This document shows positions 1-8,207 of a DNA stretch of 64,000 nucleotides, in pieces. The DNA is taken from positions 1 through 64,000 of the IMG/VR virus record IMGVR_UViG_3300022872_000001; one strand, written 5' to 3'. A program made the position numbers and the translations under genes. The notes under the pieces were generated by a model. It searched no databases and was not told the origin of the DNA. It saw only the letters and a list, made by a program, of their open reading frames with translations. Source of the stretch: a virus. How positions within the stretch are numbered: position 1 is the stretch's first letter; the number at the start of each line of letters is the position of its first letter.

Positions 1-1014
1 TTTCAATTCCTTCTTTGACATATACGTTTCGTTGGGATTAGGATCGAATCGCCGAGGATTCAATCCTACCTTAACCATCCATGCTTTCCATTCAGCACCG
101 TGTCCTGCTTCTTCCATTGAGAAGGATTTATCGATATCCGTAACTGCTTGATGACACATCTCATGCAAAAATATCTCGACAAAGAAGTCCAGGTGAGCAT
201 TGAATGTGCGTGGTGCCATTTCCAGGACACGCGGAGAGGGAAACCAACGACCTCTGGTACGTAATTTTTTTGCTTGGACATTAGGCATTAACTGAATTGC
301 CCTAGGGGCTGGCAATGCACCATGGAATTTTGCAGTATTCAAATGAGTCCACAATTGCTTCATGAACTTAATACGATAACCGGAGTCATCCATGTTCTGC
401 GCATACATATACTCCTGTTTCAGACGATCAGGGATACCTACGTGAGGTACCTTAGTATCGTCATTCATATGCGAGCCAGGAAGATCAGGCGTCTGGCGTG
501 GCTGGAACGTAATCTTTGGGGGCAACCCCGGGACGTTCACAAAGGTATTCTCGTCGTGAATGGTAGGAACAGGAATGAAAGGTTTAGCAGGTCCTGACGG
601 AGAATGCTGTTGCCTTTCCAAAAGTGCCTTAGGTATCCTGAGTGTACCCGGAGCCTTAGGCTCAACAGGAACATCCACTATCTTCTGACGTTTAGGTTTC
701 TCTCGGGTAGGTTCAACCGTATGTAGTTTCGCAGGTTTATCACTGTTCTTCAAAACCACAATATTGGATCTAGGTTTTACCACGATCATACCGTTGGTAC
801 CAAACTTCCAAGACAGGTAGTTATCTACAGGCTTGGACTTACCGAGTAGACCATCTAAGCCAGATTCATTGTAGGATTCAAAGTGAAAGGACACGCGGTT
901 TTCGCTATCACCTTTCAAGCTTAATCCTGTAAATCCCATATCTTGCAGGAACGTCTGAGCTTTGACTTGATCAGCTCGACTTGCTTTTAGTCTTTTCGCC
1001 GCTATAATGAGCAT
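1..1014 (-). CDS. SprT-like zinc metalloprotease, partial at window edge
   Basis: The frame is open from an ATG at 1014 to the window edge (338 codons visible), so the C-terminus is missing. The visible C-terminal part holds the SprT signature: HEMCH at residues 284-288 (two zinc His and the catalytic Glu) followed by a GHGAEWK motif at 304-310 with a third His. This matches the SprT/Spartan fold of DNA-protein crosslink proteases and related phage proteins. Residues 1-200 are a lysine- and proline-rich region I do not recognise. The start overlaps the end of the upstream gene by 44 bases. Role is inferred: a peptidase that could process DNA-bound or structural proteins. The family is secure; the substrate is unknown. 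Confidence 0.8.
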   Translation of the reverse strand, partial: MLIIAAKRLKASRADQVKAQTFLQDMGFTGLSLKGDSENRVSFHFESYNESGLDGLLGKSKPVDNYLSWKFGTNGMIVVKPRSNIVVLKNSDKPAKLHTVEPTREKPKRQKIVDVPVEPKAPGTLRIPKALLERQQHSPSGPAKPFIPVPTIHDENTFVNVPGLPPKITFQPRQTPDLPGSHMNDDTKVPHVGIPDRLKQEYMYAQNMDDSGYRIKFMKQLWTHLNTAKFHGALPAPRAIQLMPNVQAKKLRTRGRWFPSPRVLEMAPRTFNAHLDFFVEIFLHEMCHQAVTDIDKSFSMEEAGHGAEWKAWMVKVGLNPRRFDPNPNETYMSKKELK

Positions 1015-1387
1015 CTAATGTCCCCTGAAGAGATTTCCGAAAGTTTTCGGTGAATAGGCCTCGCATCAAGTAATCTGCACGGGTTTGGCCTAACTGTTGA
1101 ATTAAGGAATGTTGAACACGCTTACGTAGTGCTATATAGGCTTCCCTATATTCGTGCGCACTGGTTAGATGCCATAATGACCGCAAAGCTGCTACACGCA
1201 CGAATGGACTCTTACCTTCCCAAGGAAGCTCAGCTATCTGCTTAAGCTGTTCAATCTTGCCTTTATTAGATAAAGCGAGAATCGTTTGCATGAGATTCTT
1301 AACCGCTCTTTCGTCAGGGAGAACCTTAATAACCTCGTACCAAAGGGATACATCTGTCATGAGATTTTCTTGTGTTTTTAAATCCAT
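971..1387 (-). CDS. Hypothetical protein, 138 aa
   Basis: A 138-residue, mostly helical protein with a clear AAGGA ribosome site before the ATG. It begins 3 bases after the stop of the topoisomerase IB gene and overlaps the start of the SprT-like gene, so the three genes look like one transcription unit. No domain recognised. Confidence 0.75.
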   Translation of the reverse strand: MDLKTQENLMTDVSLWYEVIKVLPDERAVKNLMQTILALSNKGKIEQLKQIAELPWEGKSPFVRVAALRSLWHLTSAHEYREAYIALRKRVQHSLIQQLGQTRADYLMRGLFTENFRKSLQGTLDAHYSGEKTKSKSS

Positions 1388-1390
1388 TGC

Positions 1391-3061
1391 TTATCCTTGT
1401 GCATCAAATTTTTCAAGGAATTTCGGTATGCGAAAACCAAGTTGTCGAAAGAAAAAGATCTGTACTTCCGGTGAAATATAGTTTGCTAAGGCGGTGGTTC
1501 CTGTTACCTTGGTTGTACCTGCCATTCGCCGAACGTGGTTTAAGGCTTTACCAACGGCCTCACTCATCTTCTTCAAAGCAGCCAGTGCTTCCTTCTCCGT
1601 CTTAGGACGTTTATTGCTATTCAATAAATCGTTCATTAGTGTGGTGAATATATGGGTGCCTTTGACTGTCCGCAATTTATGGACCGTGGTTTCGCCTCCA
1701 CCTACAGCCTTGAAGTAACCATTAACTTCCGTAGAAGTAATCGGGCGTTTCTTTCCACCTGCAGTCTCTACAGTGAATATCCGTTCATTAGGTTCTTTAT
1801 TGGTTAGAAGAATATCCAATGCGTGGATGACAAAGCGTTGGTCATTATCCGACTTCAAAAGTTTATGTGTCGTAGCTACGCCGTCCTTACCTTTGTACTT
1901 CAAGGTGATATTACCAGAAGGATCTATGATCGCGTGCTTAACCAATAAGGTAGCCACACCATAGGTAGATTGACCTGCTGCCTTATTACCAACAGAACCA
2001 ATACGTGCCGAAAATTCATAAAGGATTTCCAGGACAACAGATACCACATCCTTGGCACTGGTTGGTTCAAACTTACGCACATTGGCGAACCAGCGCTTAC
2101 GCATTCCGTCTATCTTACCTGTTAAGTCTGCTACCTTCTTGAACTTCTTTTGTGCGGTATCCTTCTTAAAATCAGAAGTGTAATAGGTAGGGCCACGTCC
2201 ACCGTCTTTACGATCGGCACGGAATACCCAGTCACCACCGTCCGGTTTACCGTAGGTTGGATTCATTACGATAGTAGGGAAGGTTACGGCATTTGGCATA
2301 CCGTCAATCATCTTTCCCTTATTGGTATAAAGACGGGAACGGTCATCAATGAAACCATCAAAACCTGTAGACATCAGATGATCGATACCGTTCATCTTGA
2401 GGTAATTCAAGGCATCGGTGTACGGAACTTTGTCCTTACCTGATTTACGGATATATGAAACAAGCGCATCCTTCCACGATTGATTGAAAGCTCTCCGCAA
2501 AAGGAGGTAGGCTTTATACTCCTCGGGATTAGTTTCCGATAGTTGCTTGGCTTCGTCCAAGGTTAAGGCGGAATCCTTACGACCAACTAACCCTTGAACC
2601 AAGGTTTCCAGTTGCTTACGTGTAGATGCCTGATCCGTAGCGGTAGGAGCTAAGCGCTGCACTACCCAAGGGCTTTCCGAAGCACTGGCGAATTTCACCA
2701 ATTTACTAATAGCTGATTCCGATTGAGTACGGAAGAAGGCACCAAAAGCCTTAAACAACTCGAGGTCTTCGAAAGGAACTTCCTGATCGTTCTTAGCACC
2801 TTCCATCAATGCCTTAATTTCCTCACCGAGGCGCTGGTAAACAGCCTCTTTGTTACGTCCTCGTTGAATCTGCATCAAACCTTCACGCAAACTTGGTAAG
2901 GCTTTCTCCCATACTGGGATTATGTCCTTGGCTAGTGCATTGATTTCCAGTGTTGTATCGCTATCAGGTTTATTCTTACCTGATTCTAGGTAGTCAACCA
3001 ACAACACATAGAACAACTGAAGGAGTGGAGTTATACGGGAGGCGATAATCAGTGTTGGCAT
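1391..3061 (-). CDS. DNA topoisomerase IB
   Basis: Type IB topoisomerases relax supercoils by nicking one strand and forming a 3'-phosphotyrosine link. Residues 353-368 read RIGSVGNKAAGQSTYG, the family's active-site arginine motif. A YKGK motif at about 389-392 gives the catalytic lysine, HKLR at 461-464 gives the second arginine/histidine site, and ANY at 526-528 places the nucleophilic tyrosine at Y528. All catalytic positions are present. At 556 residues it is longer than most bacterial and poxvirus forms, with about 200 extra N-terminal residues. The C-terminal half is therefore the enzyme and the N-terminal half is unassigned. It sits in the minus-strand block that also carries type II topoisomerase and ligase. 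Confidence 0.85.
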   Translation of the reverse strand: MPTLIIASRITPLLQLFYVLLVDYLESGKNKPDSDTTLEINALAKDIIPVWEKALPSLREGLMQIQRGRNKEAVYQRLGEEIKALMEGAKNDQEVPFEDLELFKAFGAFFRTQSESAISKLVKFASASESPWVVQRLAPTATDQASTRKQLETLVQGLVGRKDSALTLDEAKQLSETNPEEYKAYLLLRRAFNQSWKDALVSYIRKSGKDKVPYTDALNYLKMNGIDHLMSTGFDGFIDDRSRLYTNKGKMIDGMPNAVTFPTIVMNPTYGKPDGGDWVFRADRKDGGRGPTYYTSDFKKDTAQKKFKKVADLTGKIDGMRKRWFANVRKFEPTSAKDVVSVVLEILYEFSARIGSVGNKAAGQSTYGVATLLVKHAIIDPSGNITLKYKGKDGVATTHKLLKSDNDQRFVIHALDILLTNKEPNERIFTVETAGGKKRPITSTEVNGYFKAVGGGETTVHKLRTVKGTHIFTTLMNDLLNSNKRPKTEKEALAALKKMSEAVGKALNHVRRMAGTTKVTGTTALANYISPEVQIFFFRQLGFRIPKFLEKFDAQG

Positions 3062-3106
3062 TTTATTTCCTGTTATTTGTAGGCAAGCATGTTATTAAAT
3101 TGCAGG

Positions 3107-3688
3107 TTAGCTAGCTATCCAGGAATGCCCTTTTATTGAGTAGGAATAAAACGTGAAGAGGTTTTCTAAAGAAGTTTTACTAGGTATTGCCAGGTATAAG
3201 TATTTGTCATCCATACTCATACGAATTAAGGGTGAGCAGGGCTGTATTTTGTAACTCATATACTCGACACGCGCAGCCGTCACATGAACCACGTTGTAGT
3301 AGGAATTACATTTGGCATTTCGAGTGGTTTTAATTTCGAGTAGGATAAAGGTATTCTTTGCGTCACTTACCGAATCCCTTAGAGTAATAGACTCAATACC
3401 ATTATTGAAAACGTGTGCGTATAATCGGTTACCTCGCTTAACCGCTAAGGCGTTTATGGTTCGTTGGGGATTCTTACCGCAGATTATAGGTGCACCTGCC
3501 GTTATAGGTGCAGATAATTGAGAAGGTATAGATACTCCTGAATCAATCGTACACGTGTTGTTGACGATGAACTCAATATTAGGAGTGTCCAATAATGGGG
3601 AGGAAGGACTTTGAATTAGAAGAACTACTGGCCAGATTAGGAAGCAGGTTAAGGACAAGGCTATACAAAATCGGTGCGAACTTTTCAT
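3107..3688 (-). CDS. Hypothetical exported or membrane-anchored protein, 193 aa
   Basis: An AAAGGAA ribosome site precedes the ATG. Residues 1-27 have a short basic start and a long hydrophobic stretch, consistent with a signal peptide or single membrane anchor. The remainder is polar and beta-rich with four cysteines in total after the anchor, suggesting a periplasmic domain. No family recognised. A terminator hairpin lies just upstream, so it may be its own transcription unit. Confidence 0.7.
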   Translation of the reverse strand: MKSSHRFCIALSLTCFLIWPVVLLIQSPSSPLLDTPNIEFIVNNTCTIDSGVSIPSQLSAPITAGAPIICGKNPQRTINALAVKRGNRLYAHVFNNGIESITLRDSVSDAKNTFILLEIKTTRNAKCNSYYNVVHVTAARVEYMSYKIQPCSPLIRMSMDDKYLYLAIPSKTSLENLFTFYSYSIKGHSWIAS

Positions 3689-3714
3689 GTTGTTTTCCTT
3701 TTCAAAAATACAAA

Positions 3715-3737
3715 GAGCGAGGTTAAGTACCTCGCTC
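3715..3737 (-). terminator. Hairpin terminator
   Basis: Perfect 8-bp stem GAGCGAGG/CCTCGCTC with a 7-base loop, followed on the minus strand by a T-rich run. It lies downstream of the 103-residue gene. Confidence 0.7.
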
Positions 3738-3752
3738 GTTATTACTTTAATT

Positions 3753-4064
3753 TTAAAGCTTTACGCCCTGGCGTAGTTGTTTCACGGTTTGTTCGAGAGA
3801 GATAATATGACGTTCGAGATTCTCTTTACTGGATAAGTAATCCTCCTCCGCCATATCTACGTCCTCCCCCTTATAGCTTTGGTCTTGATAACACTGTGCG
3901 TCAAGACCAAAAGCGTTTACCAGTTGCTGAGATTTCTTTGATAGCTGAGGCTTTTTACGTTTCAACTTGACTGAGTCTAGTTCCTTCTTAGCGATTTCTA
4001 AGGCACGTAACATAACATCTGCAGGAATACTGAGTTCCGCAATAGTTTTAGGTTTCTTGGTCAT
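3753..4064 (-). CDS. Hypothetical coiled-coil protein, 103 aa
   Basis: Small lysine-rich protein with predicted helices at 17-33 and 77-100. It is followed by a strong hairpin terminator, so it probably ends the transcript that includes the next gene upstream. No family recognised. Confidence 0.7.
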   Translation of the reverse strand: MTKKPKTIAELSIPADVMLRALEIAKKELDSVKLKRKKPQLSKKSQQLVNAFGLDAQCYQDQSYKGEDVDMAEEDYLSSKENLERHIISLEQTVKQLRQGVKL

Positions 4065-4073
4065 TTTTGCTCC

Positions 4074-4430
4074 TTAGGGTAAGCGAATAACCTTCAATGA
4101 ATCTTCCGCGTAGCCACCGTCTGACATTCCCGACAGACACGCTTTATTCCAGCTAGTAAGAGGACCACCCATATCTATCGTCTGTTCCCAGTACTGGAAG
4201 ACTGACAAGGGTTTAAAGCTTAGCGTGTATAATGGCGTCCCGTCGCAATCCCGACCATGGCGTACAACTAGGAGACGCAAGCCATTCAGCTCATTGCTTT
4301 TCCCGTCTTCTGGCTCCAGACCAACAACTTCAACGAGAGCACCAAGAGGAATATTGTGTTTCATCTCTCCGTTCTTTTGACGCCACGACTTTCCTGGAAT
4401 GTCAGAGGGCGTGTCGCATACGTTTATCAT
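4074..4430 (-). CDS. Hypothetical protein, 118 aa
   Basis: Beta-rich protein. Residues 28-70 alternate hydrophobic and polar residues around charged turns, like a small SH3-like barrel, but no family is recognised. The stop is 9 bases before the next start, indicating co-transcription with the 103-residue gene. Confidence 0.7.
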   Translation of the reverse strand: MINVCDTPSDIPGKSWRQKNGEMKHNIPLGALVEVVGLEPEDGKSNELNGLRLLVVRHGRDCDGTPLYTLSFKPLSVFQYWEQTIDMGGPLTSWNKACLSGMSDGGYAEDSLKVIRLP

Positions 4431-4453
4431 TTCTGTTCCTTAATGGACGGAAA

Positions 4454-4475
4454 GGGCGCAGCCGAAACTACGCCC
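4454..4475 (-). terminator. Hairpin, possible terminator
   Basis: Stem GGGCG/CGCCC with a mixed loop, followed on the minus strand by TTTCCG, just after the stop of the MazG-like gene. Confidence 0.45.
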
Positions 4476-4483
4476 GTTTTGGA

Positions 4484-5197
4484 TTAGAATTTCAGATGGT
4501 AGGGTTGCAGGTCAAGATTACCGAAGACAGTATCCTTAAAGCTTTCGGATTTCAGGAACTTGTCTTTCGGTGCATCCGGTTGATCAACCAAAGACTTCAT
4601 GATCATTTTCGGATATTCGCCTTCATAGTAAACCTGAAGTTCGCCTTCACCGCCCTTTGCCTTATGCTTGGCGTTGTGATTGGCGTAGGTAGCTTCCTTG
4701 TCGGAGTCATCTTTGACAAAGCGGGTCATCACGCCGTCGATAACATCCTGCATGTCATCATCGTGCAACACACCGATTGATTCCTGCATAGAGGCTGCGG
4801 TGTTGACGATATCATCCAGATAGAAAGCAATACTTTCAGGAGTAGGGTTATTAGAAAACAACAGCATCAGGTCGGAGAAGCGACGTTCCAGCTTATCCAT
4901 TTCCCGCTCAAAAACAGCCCAGATTTGAGGGGCATTCAGGTGACGAAGTTCCCAACCAGGGATACCTATCATGTGATGACCACCATAGGCAAAGACACAG
5001 ATATCGCAAAGTGCATCGCGCACCTGACTCATGTTTCTTTCTGAATAGGCGGTGTTCAATTCTCCGATTTCATCACCAATGTTCTTGCATTGGTTCTGGA
5101 CGCGTGCAAAATCAGGATTAGTACGCACACCTTCGGCATTGCCAAAAGCCAGGTTCATTGCTGCTACGATTTTAAACGAGTTGTTGGTAGATTGCAT
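4484..5197 (-). CDS. MazG-like nucleotide pyrophosphohydrolase
   Basis: The N-terminal 75 residues carry the all-alpha NTP pyrophosphatase pattern: EIGEL at 43-47 (E43 and E46) and DALCD at 61-65, together forming the magnesium site used to hydrolyse nucleoside triphosphates to monophosphates. Phage MazG-like enzymes are thought to clean nucleotide pools or act on alarmones. The last 160 residues are a phage-specific extension with no family recognised. An AGTAAATA box lies 38 bases before the ATG and an AAAGGAA ribosome site precedes it, so the gene probably has its own promoter. Confidence 0.7.
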   Translation of the reverse strand: MQSTNNSFKIVAAMNLAFGNAEGVRTNPDFARVQNQCKNIGDEIGELNTAYSERNMSQVRDALCDICVFAYGGHHMIGIPGWELRHLNAPQIWAVFEREMDKLERRFSDLMLLFSNNPTPESIAFYLDDIVNTAASMQESIGVLHDDDMQDVIDGVMTRFVKDDSDKEATYANHNAKHKAKGGEGELQVYYEGEYPKMIMKSLVDQPDAPKDKFLKSESFKDTVFGNLDLQPYHLKF

Positions 5198-5234
5198 ATT
5201 TATTCCTTTGTGGGTTAATGGATGTTACGTTACT

Positions 5235-5242
5235 TATTTACT
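5235..5242 (-). promoter_or_regulatory. AGTAAATA box, proposed phage promoter
   Basis: GCAGTAAATAAG on the minus strand, 38 bases before the MazG-like gene start. One of about 18 copies with the same orientation relative to the next gene. Confidence 0.6.
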
Positions 5243-5265
5243 GCGGATTCTTAGGAATTCATTCT

Positions 5266-5523
5266 TCATTCTTCCTTCTTTTCCTTTGCCTCTAGTTTCC
5301 TGAACTTAGTTTCTGGATCAAAGATGAGTTTCAGAGCTTTCTTCAGAATCTCCTCTGATTCATCCCAAGGCAAGGTCATACCTTGATGACCAACCTGCCA
5401 TTCCGTATCTTTCTTACGCTTGAACATCTTCCGTAGAGACAAATACTTGTTACCGTCAGCCATCTTTATGGCTTCAATCTGAATAGCTGCACTTGGAGTA
5501 AGTTCGATGATCTTCTTGGTCAT
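5266..5523 (-). CDS. Hypothetical protein, 85 aa
   Basis: Lysine/glutamate-rich small protein whose start overlaps the stop of the upstream gene by an ATGA junction, indicating translational coupling. No family recognised. Confidence 0.7.
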   Translation of the reverse strand: MTKKIIELTPSAAIQIEAIKMADGNKYLSLRKMFKRKKDTEWQVGHQGMTLPWDESEEILKKALKLIFDPETKFRKLEAKEKKEE

Positions 5524-5801
5524 GATTCGATACCTGTATTAAAAGGATTGGCTGGATCAATTTTCTTACCATTCACGGCATCCCACAATTCCCAAACTAC
5601 AGAATCAGAAGAATCTAAGGATTTTTCGTTGGCATTATGGCAAGCCTTTTGCTTGAATTTATACGTAACAGGAATTTCTCTACTACGGATATAGCATTTT
5701 CCTTCGTAAGGTTTCCCTTCGTATTTTTCATTGGAGGGAAATAAATGGTAGCGTGGAGTCTGTTTGAAACCACGCTGTAGGATTCTAAACAGTCTAGCCA
5801 T
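5520..5801 (-). CDS. Hypothetical protein, 93 aa
   Basis: The frame is open further upstream, but an ATG at 5801 sits one base after the TPM gene stop and has a GGAG ribosome site, so I place the start there. The protein is basic with many aromatic residues. No family recognised. Confidence 0.65.
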   Translation of the reverse strand: MARLFRILQRGFKQTPRYHLFPSNEKYEGKPYEGKCYIRSREIPVTYKFKQKACHNANEKSLDSSDSVVWELWDAVNGKKIDPANPFNTGIES

Positions 5802-5802
5802 A

Positions 5803-6843
5803 TTACCAATCTCCGGAGGAACCGCCGCCATCGAAACTGCTGCTCGAACTGCTAGAGTCAAATGAGGATGAACTGTCTGACGAGGAACTTCCATAGGAAG
5901 AAGAGCTGGTATCTGACGATGAAGACCTTGAGGAACTGCTCAACGAACCGATTAGGAAACCTGTAGCAAAGTCTGAGTCATTGCGCCGACGATTGTCTCT
6001 TTCCTCTTCTTCCTCTTCTTGACGTTTCTTGCGTTTGGTTGTTTCCTCATCCTGATTTTGTTTAGTCTTGGTATAGGCGTCTTGCCGAGTTACCACATTT
6101 AAATAGGTAGAATTTGAGGCTGCTTGGCGTATCTGTGCATTGTGTAATTCCTGTTCTCTTTCCCTACGACGTTCCTGTTCCTTTTGCAAATTCAATTTAC
6201 GTTGTTGTTCCTTATATCTGCTATGAAGGGTATTTGCAGCGTACACTACCATAAGTAGAGCGCCTGTGGTCAGGAGAATAATTACAATGATTGTTCCTGA
6301 GTCCTCAGGCTTAGGCTGATTCTCGGCAACTATTTCAGGTTTGAGTCCCGAGTAGGTTCCAGCTTTGGTTAAGAATATACCTATCGCTTTGCCATAATCC
6401 TTATTCTGCATTGCAGGTCTCATCGCATCAATGATCTCTGACGCACACGAATCGGTTAAGGTAGTTCCCATAACCCGTGATGTTTCAATCCGCATCTTAT
6501 GATCGCCTAACGAGATGATTAGCAAGGCAGAGCGTTCATCATCCTTATGTCCCGGCCTCCAAGCTTCGGCTACGCGTAAACCATACTGCTCAATAGTTTC
6601 ACCGTCCAGTTTAGGAATAATCACGGCTAGGAAGGTTGCACCTGTCTGTTGATCAATATCCTGTGAATACTTCCTTAAAGAAACAAGCTGGTCATCCGTT
6701 AAGGATGCGGTCATGTCCACAATTCGTGCAGGCTCCGGAATTGCCGTCTCTGCATGAACATAACCCGTCATCATTCCGATACCTAGAATCAGCATGAAAA
6801 GCAAATAAATATTGCGTCCATGTTTATTAAAGAATTTTTTCAT
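5803..6843 (-). CDS. TPM-domain membrane protein (YgcG-like)
   Basis: The signal peptide ends near VHA at residues 29-31. Residues 35-175 match the TPM domain (formerly DUF477), including the ADERSALL-like stretch DDERSALLIISL and an RIETSR-like strand. A membrane helix spans about 186-207. A long charged coiled region follows, then a serine-rich tail ending GGGSSGDW. The glycine/serine tail ending in W is typical of bacterial YgcG-type proteins, so the whole architecture appears intact. In bacteria such proteins are often encoded beside LemA, as here. Function is unclear even in bacteria; envelope stress roles have been proposed. Presence in a phage suggests acquisition from a host. Confidence 0.8.
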   Translation of the reverse strand: MKKFFNKHGRNIYLLFMLILGIGMMTGYVHAETAIPEPARIVDMTASLTDDQLVSLRKYSQDIDQQTGATFLAVIIPKLDGETIEQYGLRVAEAWRPGHKDDERSALLIISLGDHKMRIETSRVMGTTLTDSCASEIIDAMRPAMQNKDYGKAIGIFLTKAGTYSGLKPEIVAENQPKPEDSGTIIVIILLTTGALLMVVYAANTLHSRYKEQQRKLNLQKEQERRREREQELHNAQIRQAASNSTYLNVVTRQDAYTKTKQNQDEETTKRKKRQEEEEEERDNRRRNDSDFATGFLIGSLSSSSRSSSSDTSSSSYGSSSSDSSSSFDSSSSSSSFDGGGSSGDW

Positions 6844-6852
6844 GACTGCTCC

Positions 6853-7503
6853 TTATTTGAATTGAACAACTGGCGCATTTTGAAGATCAGCGTCATTACC
6901 GAAGGTAAGCTGAGGACGCGGTTGCAACTGAAAGAAACCAGCAACTATGTTTCCAGGGAATACACGAATGATCAAATTCTGTTTGCGTACGGATTCGATG
7001 TATCTATTACGTGCAACAGCAATGCGATTCTCTGTACCTTCCAATTGAGCATGTAGATCACGGAAGGCTTGGTTAGCTTTCAGATTAGGATAGTTCTCCG
7101 TAAGCATCATGAGCTTGGACAACGCATTTGTGAAGTCACCCTGCCGTTGACTGAATTGTTTCATTGCCTCAGGATCTTTCAAAGCTTCTGGCGAAAGCTG
7201 AATTGAATTAGCTTTCGCTCGTGCCTCGATAACGCCAGTCAGTGTAGACTTCTCGAAGTTTGCTTCACCTTGAACAGTAGCAACTAGCGCAGGTACGAGA
7301 CCAGAGCGCCGTTTGTACATGTTGGTAATTTCAGCCAGGGCTGCGTTGGTATTCTCATCCGCAACATTGAAACTGTTGTAGGTACCCTTTACAGTGTTGG
7401 CGATACCAATACAACTAATAACTAGGAATAGGACGATGACAGCTAGTACACCTAATAGCAGGTGCCATGGTTTGAGTACGTAGCCTTGTTTTGTATTTTC
7501 CAT
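6853..7503 (-). CDS. lemA: LemA family protein
   Basis: LemA proteins have one N-terminal membrane helix (here residues 12-33) and a long helical bundle. The sequence shows the family's conserved features: YNSFNVADENTNAALAEI after the membrane helix, then YKRRSGLVPALV, then ENYPNLKANQAFRDL, and finally ENRIAVARNRY. I chose the second ATG (7503) because AAGGA lies six bases before it; the ATG at 7509 has no spacing. Length (216 aa) is normal for the family. It precedes the TPM gene by 9 bases, so both are probably made together. Role in the infected cell is unknown; the pair would sit in the host envelope. Confidence 0.9.
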   Translation of the reverse strand: MENTKQGYVLKPWHLLLGVLAVIVLFLVISCIGIANTVKGTYNSFNVADENTNAALAEITNMYKRRSGLVPALVATVQGEANFEKSTLTGVIEARAKANSIQLSPEALKDPEAMKQFSQRQGDFTNALSKLMMLTENYPNLKANQAFRDLHAQLEGTENRIAVARNRYIESVRKQNLIIRVFPGNIVAGFFQLQPRPQLTFGNDADLQNAPVVQFK

Positions 7504-7565
7504 TTTCATTCCTTAAAAATTGGTTCTTCGGTTCGAAACTGCATTCGGATTGGTCGGACTACTTA

Positions 7566-7823
7566 TTAAATACCCTTAAGTTTATCCAATTCATTCTGCA
7601 ATATGGCGATGTGACCATTTGCAGCATTCAATGCTTCCTGCAAACGTTTGTTTGAGCTGATAAGTCTCAATTCGCTAATGCTGACGATTTTAGGATCATC
7701 AACTACAGGGTCAGGAGAACCTGACAAAGCAGGATGATTCCTACGCAGGTTATTGATTACAGATTGCTCCCTTTGCAGCATTTGTTGGCGATCAAGTTCG
7801 GCTAATTCCGTAAAGATATTCAT
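7566..7823 (-). CDS. Hypothetical coiled-coil protein, 85 aa
   Basis: The ATG at 7823 follows an AAGGG ribosome site. The helical C-terminus (residues 55-83) looks like a coiled coil. It is encoded between the lipoprotein and LemA genes and may belong to the same envelope cluster. Confidence 0.7.
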   Translation of the reverse strand: MNIFTELAELDRQQMLQREQSVINNLRRNHPALSGSPDPVVDDPKIVSISELRLISSNKRLQEALNAANGHIAILQNELDKLKGI

Positions 7824-7833
7824 TTTCAAACCC

Positions 7834-8184
7834 TTAGTTGTTATATTCAGGGCGCAGCATGTCGTAATGACTGCGGCGATAGTTGGCGCGCTCCATTTGA
7901 TCCTCGTAGGAACCGGGGATAAGGGGAGGCTCCATTCGATTACGATAAATCACCTGCTGAGTAGGTATAGGAGCTGCGCTAGAACTCTGAGGTGCGAAGT
8001 TATTTATTACAGGTGCAGGTGGATTGTTAATGATGATAGGTGCTTGGGTAGCAGGCTGCAAGGATTTAGCAATCGTGCTTAGACGTTCGAGATGATCTAA
8101 TTGCACGTCCATCTCTGTTTTCTTGGGAGCAGAGGAGCATGCGGTTAAAACGAGTGTCAGCAAAAGGATAGAAAAGGCTTTCAT
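7834..8184 (-). CDS. Lipoprotein, 116 aa
   Basis: A classical lipoprotein signal ends in LTAC with the lipidated cysteine at residue 16. The mature part is proline/asparagine-rich and probably extended. It lies upstream of the LemA and TPM genes, so three successive envelope proteins are encoded here. It is not obviously an outer-membrane spanin because no inner-membrane partner overlaps it; a better spanin pair lies at 58.2-58.9 kb. Confidence 0.75.
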   Translation of the reverse strand: MKAFSILLLTLVLTACSSAPKKTEMDVQLDHLERLSTIAKSLQPATQAPIIINNPPAPVINNFAPQSSSAAPIPTQQVIYRNRMEPPLIPGSYEDQMERANYRRSHYDMLRPEYNN

Positions 8185-8207
8185 GATATTCTCCTAAAGA
8201 GGTAGTG

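Noticed and set aside
7834-8184. Lipoprotein as an outer-membrane spanin
   Set aside because: No overlapping inner-membrane coiled-coil partner; a proper pair exists at 58.2-58.9 kb.
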